Source: Paenibacillus chondroitinus NBRC 15376 (GTDB taxonomy: Bacteria; Bacillota; Bacilli; Paenibacillales; NBRC-103111). Taken from it: a stretch of DNA of 64,000 nt. Shown here one piece after another: positions 1-9,361 of this stretch. The first letter of the stretch is position 1, and each line of letters begins with the position of its first letter. The stretch is taken from contig NZ_BILW01000007.1 in the NCBI RefSeq assembly GCF_004000765.1, positions 169,304 to 233,303 of the forward strand. The letters run 5' to 3'. Made by a program: the position numbers and the translations under genes. The notes under the pieces are model-generated. The model searched no databases. It was not told where the DNA came from and worked only from the letters and a program-made list of their open reading frames with translations.

Positions 1-1049
1 TTCACACTTGATTTCGGGAACATGAACACACTGTTATAGCCTACGCCGCCCGGCAATCTCTCGCCTTTGGGTCCTGTGATCCGGGAGACGACGTCCACAT
101 CCGAGCCAGGGAACGTTTTGGAAAGCGATGCCTGATAACCCGCTCCGTCAATCATATTCGAGATTACCGCTCCAGCTTTGCCCTGGTTGATATCGTCTTT
201 CTTCTGTTGATTGTTCAGAACAGGGAAGTCCTGCTTGATGAGCTTCTCGTCGTACAGCTTTTTATAAAATTTCATCGCTTCGAAATACTCTGGCGCTAGA
301 AAATCAGGACTTAATTTGCCATCCTTCACTTCCCAGGAATTCGGAGCACCCATAATGGAGGCTATGACGCCAAAACCGTCCATTGTTTTCTCTTCCGTCA
401 AACCAACCGTGTCCGCTTTGCCGTTTTTGTCCGGATCATTCAGTGTAAACGCTTTAAAAACGTTATATAAATCATCAAGCGTTTTCGGTGCGCTTAAGCC
501 TACGTTTTTCAACCAGTCGCTGCGGAAAATAACCCCGTAGGTGGACAAATCGCGGGCACGAAATAAGCCGTAAATTTTGCCATCCACTTTGATATTGTCA
601 AAAACAGCCGGGTTCATTTTAGACAGATTCGGATAGTCCTTGAGGTAAGGACCCACTTCCCAGAACACGCCGGCACGCACCGCGCTCAAAATGTTCGAAT
701 CCTTATTGTTCTGCACAAGCAGCGCCTTGGGAAGCTCGCCGGAAGCAATCGTAACATTAACCTTTTCTTTGTAGGAAGAGTTGGGGACCCAAGAGATGTC
801 CAATTTCGTGTTCGTATAAGCTTCAATCTGCTTTTGCACTTCACTGTCCGCTTTGGGCGGCTCTGCATACATGAGTGTCATGACACTTAACTTCAAGGGC
901 TCTTTGCTTACGGGAGCACTGCTAGTACCCGCATTCCCTCCTGCAGCTGGACTCGCTTCGTTTCCGCAACCGGCCAGCAGCGCAGCAGCGCCAACCATCA
1001 TACCCATTGCAGCCAAACCGCTTTTTCTCATTCCCGCGTATTTTCTCAT
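1..1049 (-). CDS. Sugar ABC transporter extracellular binding lipoprotein (3' end cut by window)
   Basis: Solute-binding lipoprotein of a carbohydrate ABC importer, anchored outside the membrane and handing substrate to the permeases encoded just upstream. The start ATG at 1049 follows GGGGAGG by about 10 bases. The protein opens with a basic segment and hydrophobic run ending in a lipobox (LLAGC, Cys near residue 28), followed by a Gly/Ser/Ala-rich linker. About 349 codons are visible; family members (LplA/YtcQ type) are usually 500-570 residues, so the C-terminal part lies outside the window. It sits 71 bases after the second permease and is the third gene of the operon. The exact sugar is unknown; LplABC-type systems in relatives import plant or algal oligosaccharides. 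Confidence 0.9.
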   Translation of the reverse strand, partial: MRKYAGMRKSGLAAMGMMVGAAALLAGCGNEASPAAGGNAGTSSAPVSKEPLKLSVMTLMYAEPPKADSEVQKQIEAYTNTKLDISWVPNSSYKEKVNVTIASGELPKALLVQNNKDSNILSAVRAGVFWEVGPYLKDYPNLSKMNPAVFDNIKVDGKIYGLFRARDLSTYGVIFRSDWLKNVGLSAPKTLDDLYNVFKAFTLNDPDKNGKADTVGLTEEKTMDGFGVIASIMGAPNSWEVKDGKLSPDFLAPEYFEAMKFYKKLYDEKLIKQDFPVLNNQQKKDDINQGKAGAVISNMIDGAGYQASLSKTFPGSDVDVVSRITGPKGERLPGGVGYNSVFMFPKSSV

Positions 1050-1120
1050 TGTGGCAATGCCTCCCCATAGTCTTATTTTATATGAATGCTTCCCAATCAC
1101 AATAGTTTTCGGGAGCCTGT

Positions 1121-1999
1121 TCAACCTTTTACAGAACCGATCATGACTCCTTTGGCAAAATGCTTCTGAAGGAACGGATAGACGAGCAAAATCGGTACCG
1201 TTGAAATGACGATGACGGCCATCTTAATGATTTGCGATGGAGGCGCAATATAATTCTGATCAAACTGCGTCGAGTCACCGATACCGCCTTGGGATAAGAT
1301 GACAATTTGCCTCAGCCAGACTTGGATCGGCCACATTTTCGAATCGTTAATGTACATGATCGCGTTGAAAAAGGTGTTCCAATGGCCTACCGCATAAAAC
1401 AAGGCAAACGTAGCCAGCACCGGCGCCGATAACGGCAGCACAATTCGGAAAAGCAGGCCCACATCGCTGCAGCCGTCAATTTTGGCCGCTTCCTCAAGTC
1501 CCTCGGGCAGCTGACGGAAAAAGCTCACAACAACGATGAGGTTAAACGCACTGATCGCATTGGGAATCAGCAGAGACCAGTAGCTGTTCAGCATGCCAAG
1601 CGCCTTAACGACCAGGAACGTTGGCAGAATCCCGCCGTGAAACAGCATGGTGAAGACGATCAGCATCATAAACAGCTTTCTTCCTTCAAAATCCTGCCTC
1701 GAAAGCGGATAGGCGAGCAGCGAGGTGAACAAAAGATTGATAAAGGTACCGACCACCGTAATGCCGATCGTCACGAACAGGCTGTTCACAATCGTTTGTG
1801 TCGAGAAAATGTAGCGGTAACCTTCCAACGAGAAGGAAGTAGGGAACAAAATGAATCCCCGTCTCAGCACCTCCTCCGGCTCTGCAAATGAAACCGATAT
1901 GATGTAGATAAACGGCAGCAGCGTGACGAGCGCAAACAACGCCAGAAACGTGTAATTGAAGCCGTCAAAGATGCGGCTGCCTATGCTTTTGTTGATCAT
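1121..1999 (-). CDS. Carbohydrate ABC transporter permease, LplC/YtcP type
   Basis: Inner-membrane permease of a sugar importer, 292 residues, about six hydrophobic helices. The binding-protein-dependent transport loop that contacts the ATPase is visible as EEAAKIDGCSD around residues 180-195. The C-terminus ends in the typical KGVMIGSVKG. The start ATG is preceded by AAGGGAG at a good distance, and the gene follows the other permease by 17 bases. No ATPase gene is present here; in Firmicutes such systems usually share an MsmK-type ATPase encoded elsewhere (family knowledge). Substrate is unknown. Confidence 0.93.
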   Translation of the reverse strand: MINKSIGSRIFDGFNYTFLALFALVTLLPFIYIISVSFAEPEEVLRRGFILFPTSFSLEGYRYIFSTQTIVNSLFVTIGITVVGTFINLLFTSLLAYPLSRQDFEGRKLFMMLIVFTMLFHGGILPTFLVVKALGMLNSYWSLLIPNAISAFNLIVVVSFFRQLPEGLEEAAKIDGCSDVGLLFRIVLPLSAPVLATFALFYAVGHWNTFFNAIMYINDSKMWPIQVWLRQIVILSQGGIGDSTQFDQNYIAPPSQIIKMAVIVISTVPILLVYPFLQKHFAKGVMIGSVKG

Positions 2000-2016
2000 T
2001 AAACACGACTCCCTTC

Positions 2017-2973
2017 TTAGTACAGGCCGCTTTCGCCGAATTTTTTGGCCAACCGATTGGCCCCAACCACCAGCACGAGCCCAATGATCGACTTAAACAA
2101 TCCGACCGCTGTACTGTAGCTGAACTGGCCCTGCTGAATCCCGACGTTGTAAACGTAGGTATCAAAAACTTCGCCTACCTCGCGGTTCATGGCGTTCAGC
2201 ATTAAGAAGATTTGTTCAAAGCCGGTATCGAGGAACGACCCAAGCCGAAGGATAAATAAAATGACAATGACACTGCGGATCGCAGGAAGCGTAATATGCC
2301 ACAATTGGCGGAAACGGTTCGCCCCATCGATTCTTGCCGCTTCATACAGCTGCGGGTCCACCCCGGCCAACGCTGCCAAGAAAATAATCGTTCCCCAGCC
2401 TGTTTCTTTCCATACCACTTGCGAAACGATCATCGTTCGAAACCACTCGCTTGAGATGAGGAACTCCATTTTCGGCAAGCCCAATGAAACGAGCAGGTCG
2501 TTGACGATGCCTCCTTCCGTCGTGAAAAAGATGTAGGAAATCCCAACCACAACTACCCAGGATACGAAGTGAGGAATGTAGACAATCGTTTGAATGCTGC
2601 GTTTGAAAACTTCCCTGCGCACTTCATTTAATAACAGGGCCAGAATAATCGGCAGCGGGAAGAAAAAGACCAGATTGTACACGGCGAGAATAATCGTATT
2701 TTTGAACAGCATCGCGAATGAAGCGTCAAAAAAGAACCTCTCAAAGTGTTTGACACCCACCCATTTGCTGTGCAGCATTCCAAGTGCCGGCTGGTAGTCC
2801 TGAAAGGAAATCAACAGCCCCCACATGGGGAAATAACGAAAAATAATAAAGTAGAGCATGCCAGGAAGCGCCATCGCATACAGCCATTTGTTTTTCAGCA
2901 AACGGTTGATTCTCGTGCGGGCTTTGCTTCTCGCAGCCGTATCCGCTTTTACCGGTCTGGAAGTTAGTTCCAC
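2017..2973 (-). CDS. Carbohydrate ABC transporter permease, LplB type
   Basis: First permease of the importer, 318 residues. The cytoplasmic N-terminus is basic and is followed by a hydrophobic helix (MALPGMLYFIIFRYFPMWG) typical of LplB/YteP permeases. The EAA loop reads YEAARIDGANRFRQLWHI. Translation probably starts at GTG 2973, with GAGGAGG about ten bases upstream. It heads the operon permease - permease - binding lipoprotein, and transcription probably begins between it and the AraC terminator at 3135-3169. Confidence 0.93.
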   Translation of the reverse strand: MELTSRPVKADTAARSKARTRINRLLKNKWLYAMALPGMLYFIIFRYFPMWGLLISFQDYQPALGMLHSKWVGVKHFERFFFDASFAMLFKNTIILAVYNLVFFFPLPIILALLLNEVRREVFKRSIQTIVYIPHFVSWVVVVGISYIFFTTEGGIVNDLLVSLGLPKMEFLISSEWFRTMIVSQVVWKETGWGTIIFLAALAGVDPQLYEAARIDGANRFRQLWHITLPAIRSVIVILFILRLGSFLDTGFEQIFLMLNAMNREVGEVFDTYVYNVGIQQGQFSYSTAVGLFKSIIGLVLVVGANRLAKKFGESGLY

Positions 2974-3134
2974 GTTGACTCGTCCTCCTCGTTTGTTTTG
3001 ACATCGTTAGCGTATCGAGACCGGAAATTGCCTGCAATAATCAGCAGCGCTCCACCTGCGAATGAGCCGCTTATTGGCTGATAAAGCGAGCATTTATAAT
3101 CATTAGCGGTCCTACTGGTAATCATTTTGAACGC

Positions 3135-3169
3135 AAAAAAGAGGCTGTCCCCTGTATGGGAACAACCTC
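3135..3169 (-). terminator. Intrinsic terminator of the AraC sensor gene
   Basis: On the minus strand a GAGGTTGTTCCC / GGGGACAGCCTC hairpin is followed by TTTTTT, 50 bases past the AraC stop. It separates the regulator from the ABC operon, which therefore needs its own promoter at 2974-3130. Confidence 0.8.
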
Positions 3170-3216
3170 TATCAAATTGAAAATAGCTAGAATCAGCGCT
3201 GCTTGAAGCAAAATCG

Positions 3217-5481
3217 TCAACCAATAGCATCCCTGCGCTGCTCCCGGTACTGGCCCGGCGTCATCCCTTCCAGTTTGCGGAACTGGCGGATGAAATTTTG
3301 CGCGTTCGTGTACTGCAAGCGTTCTGCAATGTCCGTGATCTTCATCTCCGTGCTGCTCAGCCAGCTTTTGGCCATATCATGGCGGTATCCCGCCAAGTAT
3401 TCACTAAAGCTCATCCCCGCTTCCTTCCGGAACATCCGGCGGATATAGTGAGTGCTGTAGTTCAACCGCAGCGCGCACTGCTCCAGCGTCAGTTCACTGT
3501 CATAATGGGCATGGATGAGATCCATCACCGAGCGGGAAATGCTTTTGCCGGACGATTCGTGACGCTTGCGGGTCAGCTCCATCATCGGATGAATCATCTG
3601 CGATTTAAACCACACTTCGATTTCCTGCGGAGTCTTCAGTCGGAACATGTGCTCATACGCATTCTGTTGATCCGGAAACGAGAGCTCCCCCGTATCCCCC
3701 ATGTCGTACAAAACGCGGATGAGATCCGTCAACAGCATGGCAAAAGACATTCGGTAAACATTTGAATCCGTCTCTACGCGTAGAACGTCCTGTATAAACT
3801 GATGGAGCAGTTCCTCGGCCTTGTCCTTATCAAGTAAAGCAATAGCCTGCGTTAGCTCCGACACCAGATGATGTGGGTAATAGTGACTTGTGGCTTGTTT
3901 GGGCTTCAAGTCATCGAGATGCAGGATCGCTTTCTCGCCAAGACGAATCCGGTATTGCAGCGCTTCTTTGGCTTCGAGAAATGCTACTGAGGTCGCAAAC
4001 AGTTGGTCATAAGGCCTGCTGATACCGATACTTACCTTCAGTCCCAAATATTCGTCTACGGCACTTTGCACCGACATGGCTAGCGCACTCCATTCACTGA
4101 GCAGCTCCATATGGTTGTCCGTATTACTACCGACTAGAATCACCTGATAATTGCCAATAGGCATCGCATGGATACGCTGAGGCATCCCAATCAGCTCTGC
4201 GGCCATATTATTAATTGCAAAAAGCAGCAGATCCTGCTCACTGGAACGGTAACGCGTTTGATCCAGCGTATCGATCTGCAGGACCAGCACCGCGTAGTTC
4301 TTCCAAACAGGCAGCTGGAACCGCTCCGCCTTCTCCTCCATTTCGCCGCGGTACAGCTCGCCTTGGAACAGCTTCAGCATGAAGTAGTCCACCAGTTGGC
4401 CGGCCTGAATCTTCATCTGCCCTTCCAGCTGCTCCTTCGATTGATGGAGCGAGGCCACCTGCGTGCCGATCCATTGCAGCTCGTCTTTGACGGCAGACCC
4501 GCCGCTTTGCGGCTTACTATGGCGCATCGTGAATTCCATGAGACTGCGTACAGGGAAATACATCCGCTTGGAAGCCCAATAAGACAGCAGCGCGGCAAAA
4601 AGCAGCAGCACAATGCATGCCGTTAACGTCGCCCATCCGATAGCAGCGGATTCCTTCCGCGCTTCCTCCAGCGGGATGACCGACACATAGGTCCAATTAT
4701 TGTACCGGGATTGATTATAAATCACGCTATACGGCTGTCCCGATAAGGTACTGTTCACATATCCTTGTGTATGACCTGATTGCTGCAGTTCCTTGGCCCA
4801 TGGCTCGGCAAGAACACTTTGGCCAATCCTCGCTGGATCACTGTGAATAATAATGTTCATCTTGTCATCCAAGACCATCGTTTCCCTGGTTGAGAAACCT
4901 CCCGTCAGCAGCTTGGAGAGCTCCGTGTTCGACATGCGTACGAATAAATATCCTTTGGGCTCGGCAGCCAGAGGTGGAATCGTTTTCACAAGTTTGATTC
5001 CTGCAAAAGAAGCATCCTGGTCAGGCAGCCACCGCGATGTATAGACATAGGCAAGTGCGTTCGACGCTTTCGCAACGTCCGTGCCAAAATAAAAGCCGCC
5101 GTCTTTGATATACCACCCGTTCTGTAGACTGTGCAGCTCCGCTGATTTCACGCCTAGTTCATAGGTTTGAACGCCAAGAAGGCCTTTAACCAGCAGATCG
5201 ATATCTTGAAAATCTTCAATCTCCATGCGTTTCGCCACGGAATTGATGACAAACGGCGTCTCCGCGAATCTTCCGGAAACCTGGTCGATTACCTTCAGAA
5301 TCTGCTCAACCCGGCTTTGCGATTGCTGCAATATGAACACATTCGCTTCGTTCACCTTGGCTTGAACCGTGGAAGTCGATTGAAAGAAAGCGTATACACC
5401 CAGGCACAGCAAAGGCACCGCGCTAATCAGTGAGGTCGTAATCAGCAGCTTAATTAGAAATGATGAGTATCGCGAAGGCAT
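3217..5481 (-). CDS. Membrane-anchored AraC-family regulator with extracellular sensor (YesS/YtdP type)
   Basis: A 754-residue one-component regulator. An N-terminal transmembrane helix (about residues 8-32) precedes a roughly 240-residue extracellular region that looks like a Cache-type sensor, then a second helix (about 280-305, ending in YWASKRMYFPV), a long cytoplasmic linker, and a C-terminal AraC double helix-turn-helix (about 650-750, with LTLEQCALRLNYSTHYIRRM and ITDIAERLQYTNAQNFIRQF). In relatives these proteins sit next to sugar ABC operons and activate them on sensing an extracellular oligosaccharide. The position directly upstream of the permease operon, same strand, supports this. 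No other regulator is near. Confidence 0.92.
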   Translation of the reverse strand: MPSRYSSFLIKLLITTSLISAVPLLCLGVYAFFQSTSTVQAKVNEANVFILQQSQSRVEQILKVIDQVSGRFAETPFVINSVAKRMEIEDFQDIDLLVKGLLGVQTYELGVKSAELHSLQNGWYIKDGGFYFGTDVAKASNALAYVYTSRWLPDQDASFAGIKLVKTIPPLAAEPKGYLFVRMSNTELSKLLTGGFSTRETMVLDDKMNIIIHSDPARIGQSVLAEPWAKELQQSGHTQGYVNSTLSGQPYSVIYNQSRYNNWTYVSVIPLEEARKESAAIGWATLTACIVLLLFAALLSYWASKRMYFPVRSLMEFTMRHSKPQSGGSAVKDELQWIGTQVASLHQSKEQLEGQMKIQAGQLVDYFMLKLFQGELYRGEMEEKAERFQLPVWKNYAVLVLQIDTLDQTRYRSSEQDLLLFAINNMAAELIGMPQRIHAMPIGNYQVILVGSNTDNHMELLSEWSALAMSVQSAVDEYLGLKVSIGISRPYDQLFATSVAFLEAKEALQYRIRLGEKAILHLDDLKPKQATSHYYPHHLVSELTQAIALLDKDKAEELLHQFIQDVLRVETDSNVYRMSFAMLLTDLIRVLYDMGDTGELSFPDQQNAYEHMFRLKTPQEIEVWFKSQMIHPMMELTRKRHESSGKSISRSVMDLIHAHYDSELTLEQCALRLNYSTHYIRRMFRKEAGMSFSEYLAGYRHDMAKSWLSSTEMKITDIAERLQYTNAQNFIRQFRKLEGMTPGQYREQRRDAIG

Positions 5482-5519
5482 AAGTCCCTCCTTTTCGGAA
5501 GATTAAACGACAATGGAAA

Positions 5520-5558
5520 AATACAAAAATGACACCCTAATTGTTTAGAAGTGTCATT
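5520..5558 (-). terminator. Intrinsic terminator after rpmF
   Basis: AATGACAC (5528-5535) pairs with GTGTCATT (5551-5558); on the minus strand the stem is followed by TTTTTGTATTTTTCC. It lies about 20 bases past the rpmF stop. Confidence 0.75.
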
Positions 5559-5577
5559 TCCGGTGCAATTCATATTA

Positions 5578-5754
5578 TTATTGAGCTTTAACGATCTCTC
5601 TACCTTTATATGAACCGCAGTTTTTGCAAACATGATGTGCTTTCTTCAATTCTGCACATTGTTCACACTTCACCATTCCTGGTACTTCCAGTTTAAAGTG
5701 AGTACGGCGCTTATCGCGACGTGTTTTGGACGTTCTCCTTTGAGGAACAGCCAT
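5578..5754 (-). CDS. rpmF: 50S ribosomal protein L32
   Basis: Small basic ribosomal protein of 58 residues starting [15 protein letters not shown], the usual L32 N-terminus. Two Cys pairs (CEQC at 30-33, CKNC at 43-46) form the zinc ribbon of the zinc-binding form of L32. An in-frame TTG lies two codons upstream, but ATG 5754 gives the family length (about 57) and sits seven bases from GAGGTG. The gene stands alone with its own terminator. The DUF177 (yceD-type) gene that commonly precedes rpmF is absent here, so this may be a relocated copy or one of two. Confidence 0.95.
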   Translation of the reverse strand: MAVPQRRTSKTRRDKRRTHFKLEVPGMVKCEQCAELKKAHHVCKNCGSYKGREIVKAQ

Positions 5755-5845
5755 TGTCAAAACACCTCTTTTCAGTTACATAAATCAACAAAGAATATAA
5801 TAACTTTCTTGAACTATATTGTCAATGCTGAGTTGGGATAAAGAT

Positions 5846-6505
5846 TCACACCCGGTCAGAAACTCGTCTCCGCCTACCTTTTATCAGCAAGCTTACTCCC
5901 AGCAATCCTATAAATATGACGATGCCAATAGCTCCCCATAAGAGTGAACCATGACGAACCCCCGCATAAAGACCACTCATTGCAATCGTAAAGGGAAGTA
6001 TGCCCAAACCAGTAGTCCAGATAAACGACCAAATGTTGATTTTCAAAAAGCCCAACGCATAATTCACAAAATGATACGGAACCAAAGGGACGAATCGAAT
6101 GAGTAAGAGACCAAACGTTTCATGCCTTTCGGTAAACTCTTCTACTTTTTGTAGAAATGGCTGCGCTAATTTACCGAAGAAAGGTTTTGCAATCCATTTG
6201 GTTACATACAGCGCACCCACCGCGCCCAGTACACCGCCTATCCACGAATAAACCCCGCCCCAAACGGCGCCATATATCTCCATGAGCGCAATAGAGATGA
6301 ACTCTCCAGGTACCGGGAGAATATTTACAATAGACTGTACAAGGATGCCAATCATAATGCCTACCCACCCAAGATTACGAATATGATGAATGAGCCCATC
6401 TGCATCTCCTGTATGAACAAGATACAAATAATAACCTGAGATACCTGCAATGACAAGTATACTTATAACGCTAAAAAGCTTCGTGTTAGGTCCTGTTTGC
6501 TTCAT
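5846..6505 (-). CDS. TVP38/TMEM64 (DedA-like) membrane protein
   Basis: A 219-residue membrane protein of the SNARE-associated/VTT family. Hydrophobic segments alternate with the family core VNILPVPGEFISIALMEIYG and the later FVPLVPYHFVNYALG motif with reentrant-loop prolines. I chose ATG 6505, seven bases from AGGAAG, over an in-frame ATG at 6535 without a good ribosome site. The start overlaps the end of the deacetylase gene by 20 bases, so the two are translationally linked. VTT proteins elsewhere act in lipid-carrier or phospholipid flipping; a role in moving lipid-linked envelope material fits the operon but is inference. Confidence 0.88.
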   Translation of the reverse strand: MKQTGPNTKLFSVISILVIAGISGYYLYLVHTGDADGLIHHIRNLGWVGIMIGILVQSIVNILPVPGEFISIALMEIYGAVWGGVYSWIGGVLGAVGALYVTKWIAKPFFGKLAQPFLQKVEEFTERHETFGLLLIRFVPLVPYHFVNYALGFLKINIWSFIWTTGLGILPFTIAMSGLYAGVRHGSLLWGAIGIVIFIGLLGVSLLIKGRRRRVSDRV

Positions 6506-7850
6506 ATAAAACTTCCTGACTGAGCGAAATCGCATGCTCTGAGATCGGCATAGGTTGCACAGTAGCCGCGTATTTTTTGTAGAGTTCCTCAGTAGAAATA
6601 GTCGCTATTCTTGGAGACAATAGTTCACTTTTCAGTTTTAATCGTTCTCTTCCGTTAGGATGAAGAACATACAATAATATCTTTAAATAAATCTGTGTAA
6701 ATCTGCTAAACAAACCTTTTGGTAATTCTGTCACGGTAAAACCTAATTGTCTAGAACCTCTGTGTATCATAGTGATTCCGTAAATCGCTTTGACTTTTTC
6801 GGGCATGCTGTGAATACGTTGGGCCAGTGTTGGCAGAAAGCTTTGTACATCATGTTTCATTTTGACAGCAAGTTGGAACATAGAGCTAGATTCCGTAATC
6901 AATTGATGAAGCTTTTCATTATTAAAATGAAGTTCAACAACCAGATCTCCGGAAGTCAACGCCTCCCCACTTCCCAAATCGATCGTTTTTCCGTGATATT
7001 TGCACACGCGGCTATAGAAAATTTGATTATCCATATCAATTGGTCGAATGTTGAATAACCAATTGAACATGCGTTCCCATTTTAACCAGATGAAAACGAG
7101 ACATTTCTTCACAAGCCCACTTGGCTGCTTCTTCTTAAACTGTAGTAATTGTAAATAGGTATCTATGGGTAGAAAAGGAAAGTTTCGCTGTTTGCATATT
7201 TCGAGGAAGTCTTCAAGGGCTTTCAACATATAGTGAGGTGCATCTCGATTCGCCCCAAAAGTCTCCCCACTATCATGAAGCACGATAATATGATTCATTT
7301 GTAGTTTGGATAGTAAGGTTGACCTTATCCGGTTCTTGCCTCCCCTGCTTCTCCAATCTTTTACCATTAACGACCAGAGAACCAATCGATATTGCTTTAC
7401 CAAGAATAGGTCAAAGACATTAATAATTCCCCAAGGAGGACGATAATAAATCGGCTTTACCCCAATAATTTTCTCAATCGCTTCTACAGAATCATTTAAT
7501 TGCTTTCGAACCCTTTTGGGGGTCATAAGGGCATTTGTCCAATGGACATAATTGTGAATGCCGATCAGATGGCCTTCACGATGAATGCGTAGAATGATAT
7601 CTGGATACTTCTCCGCTTTGGACCCAAGTACGAAGAACGCGGCTTTGATCTGATATTTGGAGAGAAGATCCAACAATTGCGGCGTAAACTCCGGATCAGG
7701 ACCATCGTCAAAGGTTAAAGCTATGCCGTCTTTGCTCACTTTCTTTTTGTACACCCACAGACAAAGTAAACGAACGATAATCGTAGGCAAAATTGTATAT
7801 AGAAGCAGTACGATAAAGATGCACCATAACAATGTATGCAAGCCAATCAC
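6486..7850 (-). CDS. Polysaccharide deacetylase (NodB) with YkoP-like C-terminal extension
   Basis: A 454-residue protein with an N-terminal membrane helix (about 5-30) and a NodB deacetylase domain (about 38-240). Visible motifs are TFDDGPDP (metal-binding Asp pair), the second metal site around GIHNYVHW, the RPPWG motif 3, and LHDSG near the end. The canonical H-S/T-x-x-x-H site reads HNYVHW, so its spacing should be checked. A further 200 residues of different character follow; I believe they resemble B. subtilis YkoP, which is encoded next to a YkoN-type glycosyltransferase (from memory). Lying between a glycolipid-type glycosyltransferase and a VTT protein, it may deacetylate an envelope glycan or glycolipid. 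Confidence 0.85.
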   Translation of the reverse strand: MIGLHTLLWCIFIVLLLYTILPTIIVRLLCLWVYKKKVSKDGIALTFDDGPDPEFTPQLLDLLSKYQIKAAFFVLGSKAEKYPDIILRIHREGHLIGIHNYVHWTNALMTPKRVRKQLNDSVEAIEKIIGVKPIYYRPPWGIINVFDLFLVKQYRLVLWSLMVKDWRSRGGKNRIRSTLLSKLQMNHIIVLHDSGETFGANRDAPHYMLKALEDFLEICKQRNFPFLPIDTYLQLLQFKKKQPSGLVKKCLVFIWLKWERMFNWLFNIRPIDMDNQIFYSRVCKYHGKTIDLGSGEALTSGDLVVELHFNNEKLHQLITESSSMFQLAVKMKHDVQSFLPTLAQRIHSMPEKVKAIYGITMIHRGSRQLGFTVTELPKGLFSRFTQIYLKILLYVLHPNGRERLKLKSELLSPRIATISTEELYKKYAATVQPMPISEHAISLSQEVLYEANRT

Positions 7851-7871
7851 ATTCTTTCTAGAGAGGATTGT

Positions 7872-9011
7872 TTAAATCATGGGTGAATTCAATATCGCTT
7901 GTTCTCTCCTGCGTCCAAAAATCGTACTAAGAACGTCCGTAACGATCCGTTCTGCCGCTTTTCTATGATGTAAGAATTCCATTTTGCTTTTTACTAGAGA
8001 AACGCTAATATCATTATCTATAAATTGACGAATTTGGTTGACGAGATCACTCATTGAATAGCTGATAAATGCAATACCTTTTTCAGAAAAATAAGTGGCA
8101 TTATCCTTTTCTTGACCAGCGAATGGCCGATAGATAAAAAGTGGAACTTTTAGAGCAAGAGATTCAGCTAATGTTAATCCTCCTGCTTTACTAATGATAC
8201 ACGTGGCTGAAGCCATGAGTTCATCCATCCGCTCGACGAAACCCAGAATTGTGACTCTGCTATTATTTTGAAATTGCTTTGTCAGGTGTTGATTCAGCTT
8301 AGCATTGCGGCCACATACCACAGTAATCGGACAATCCCTTATACCATCAAGACTTTTTATCATTTTAGCGGTAAGGTCTAATTGACTATATGCACCAACT
8401 ATAATAAGTATCATTTTATTGTTTTTATTCTCATTCGGGTAGTTATTATTTTCAAAAGCATCTCGGATGGGTATTCCCGTTACTTCTACGCCCTTTTCAT
8501 TGATGCCATTTTCGATCATATTAGCTTTCAAATCTTCACTTGCCACATAGTATTTATCAATTGCAGGATGAAGCCATCTTGCGTGAATGACATAATCCGT
8601 CATTATCGTGAACGTTGGAATATCGAAAAGCTTGCTTACAATGGGAGAAGCTCCATAAGGGAATGTATTAATAACACCATCTGGTTGTTCTCTTTGAATA
8701 ATCTTAAACAATTGTTTGGTTCCTAACCGATTCAAACCAGCAAGAACAGGACTATACGCATTGTTTTTTTGAGTCAAATAATAACTCCAACCATAATAAT
8801 GGATACCAAATCTCGCAGCATGAAAACTGCTCATATAAACAGAGGTGGATATTTTATTCAGTACTGGATGAGCTTCTTTCATCAAATCAATGATTTGCAC
8901 TTGGGCAAGGCCATATCGGCGACAATACTCCTTAATCGCGAATGCGGCTAGTTCGTGCCCCGCGCCATAACTCGCAGTAAGTACTAGAATCCGAGGTAAT
9001 TTTGTCGTCAA
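7872..9011 (-). CDS. MGDG-synthase/UgtP-type glycosyltransferase
   Basis: GT-B glycosyltransferase of the monogalactosyldiacylglycerol synthase / YkoN-UgtP family, 379 residues. The N-terminal acceptor domain shows the signature LTASYGAGHELAA, followed by the MGDG_synth-type stretch with NTFPYGASPIVSK and MTDYVIHARWLHP. The C-terminal donor domain carries TCIISKAGGLTLAES. Translation most likely starts at TTG 9011, nine bases after GGAGG; a longer reading from 9089 lacks a ribosome site. It probably glycosylates a lipid such as diacylglycerol at the membrane and is first in an operon with a deacetylase and a VTT protein. Confidence 0.88.
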   Translation of the reverse strand: MTTKLPRILVLTASYGAGHELAAFAIKEYCRRYGLAQVQIIDLMKEAHPVLNKISTSVYMSSFHAARFGIHYYGWSYYLTQKNNAYSPVLAGLNRLGTKQLFKIIQREQPDGVINTFPYGASPIVSKLFDIPTFTIMTDYVIHARWLHPAIDKYYVASEDLKANMIENGINEKGVEVTGIPIRDAFENNNYPNENKNNKMILIIVGAYSQLDLTAKMIKSLDGIRDCPITVVCGRNAKLNQHLTKQFQNNSRVTILGFVERMDELMASATCIISKAGGLTLAESLALKVPLFIYRPFAGQEKDNATYFSEKGIAFISYSMSDLVNQIRQFIDNDISVSLVKSKMEFLHHRKAAERIVTDVLSTIFGRRREQAILNSPMI

Positions 9012-9324
9012 TTCGCATTTCCTCCAGTGAGTTCGTCTACACTGCCTGATAATTGGTTTGTGAAATACATCTAAGATTAGTCCCATCATAATGAAGTTTA
9101 TTAAAGTTATTGTGAACTAATTCTTAAGTTTTTCTTAACAGGATTTATTCCTAATAACCACCCGAGTGAATACTCAAACATCAAATTAAAACTTTACATG
9201 AGTCCTCATTTCTATCTTACCAACGTACTTAAACGAAGTCTAAATAAATCGATGAACGATGCCTTAATTTTTCACTCAGCCTTTTAGGTTCTGTTCATGT
9301 GAAAAAATCCATGTCTTTATAAAA

Positions 9325-9348
9325 CAAAAAACCGCAGCTAGGCGGCTT
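9325..9348 (-). terminator. Terminator after AraC regulator
   Basis: GCCGC/GCGG stem with loop CTAGCT, followed on the minus strand by TTTTTTG, 14 bases past the AraC stop. The rest of the 9090-9361 gap is AT-rich and probably contains the promoter of the glycosyltransferase operon. Confidence 0.65.
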
Positions 9349-9361
9349 CTATATATGAATT

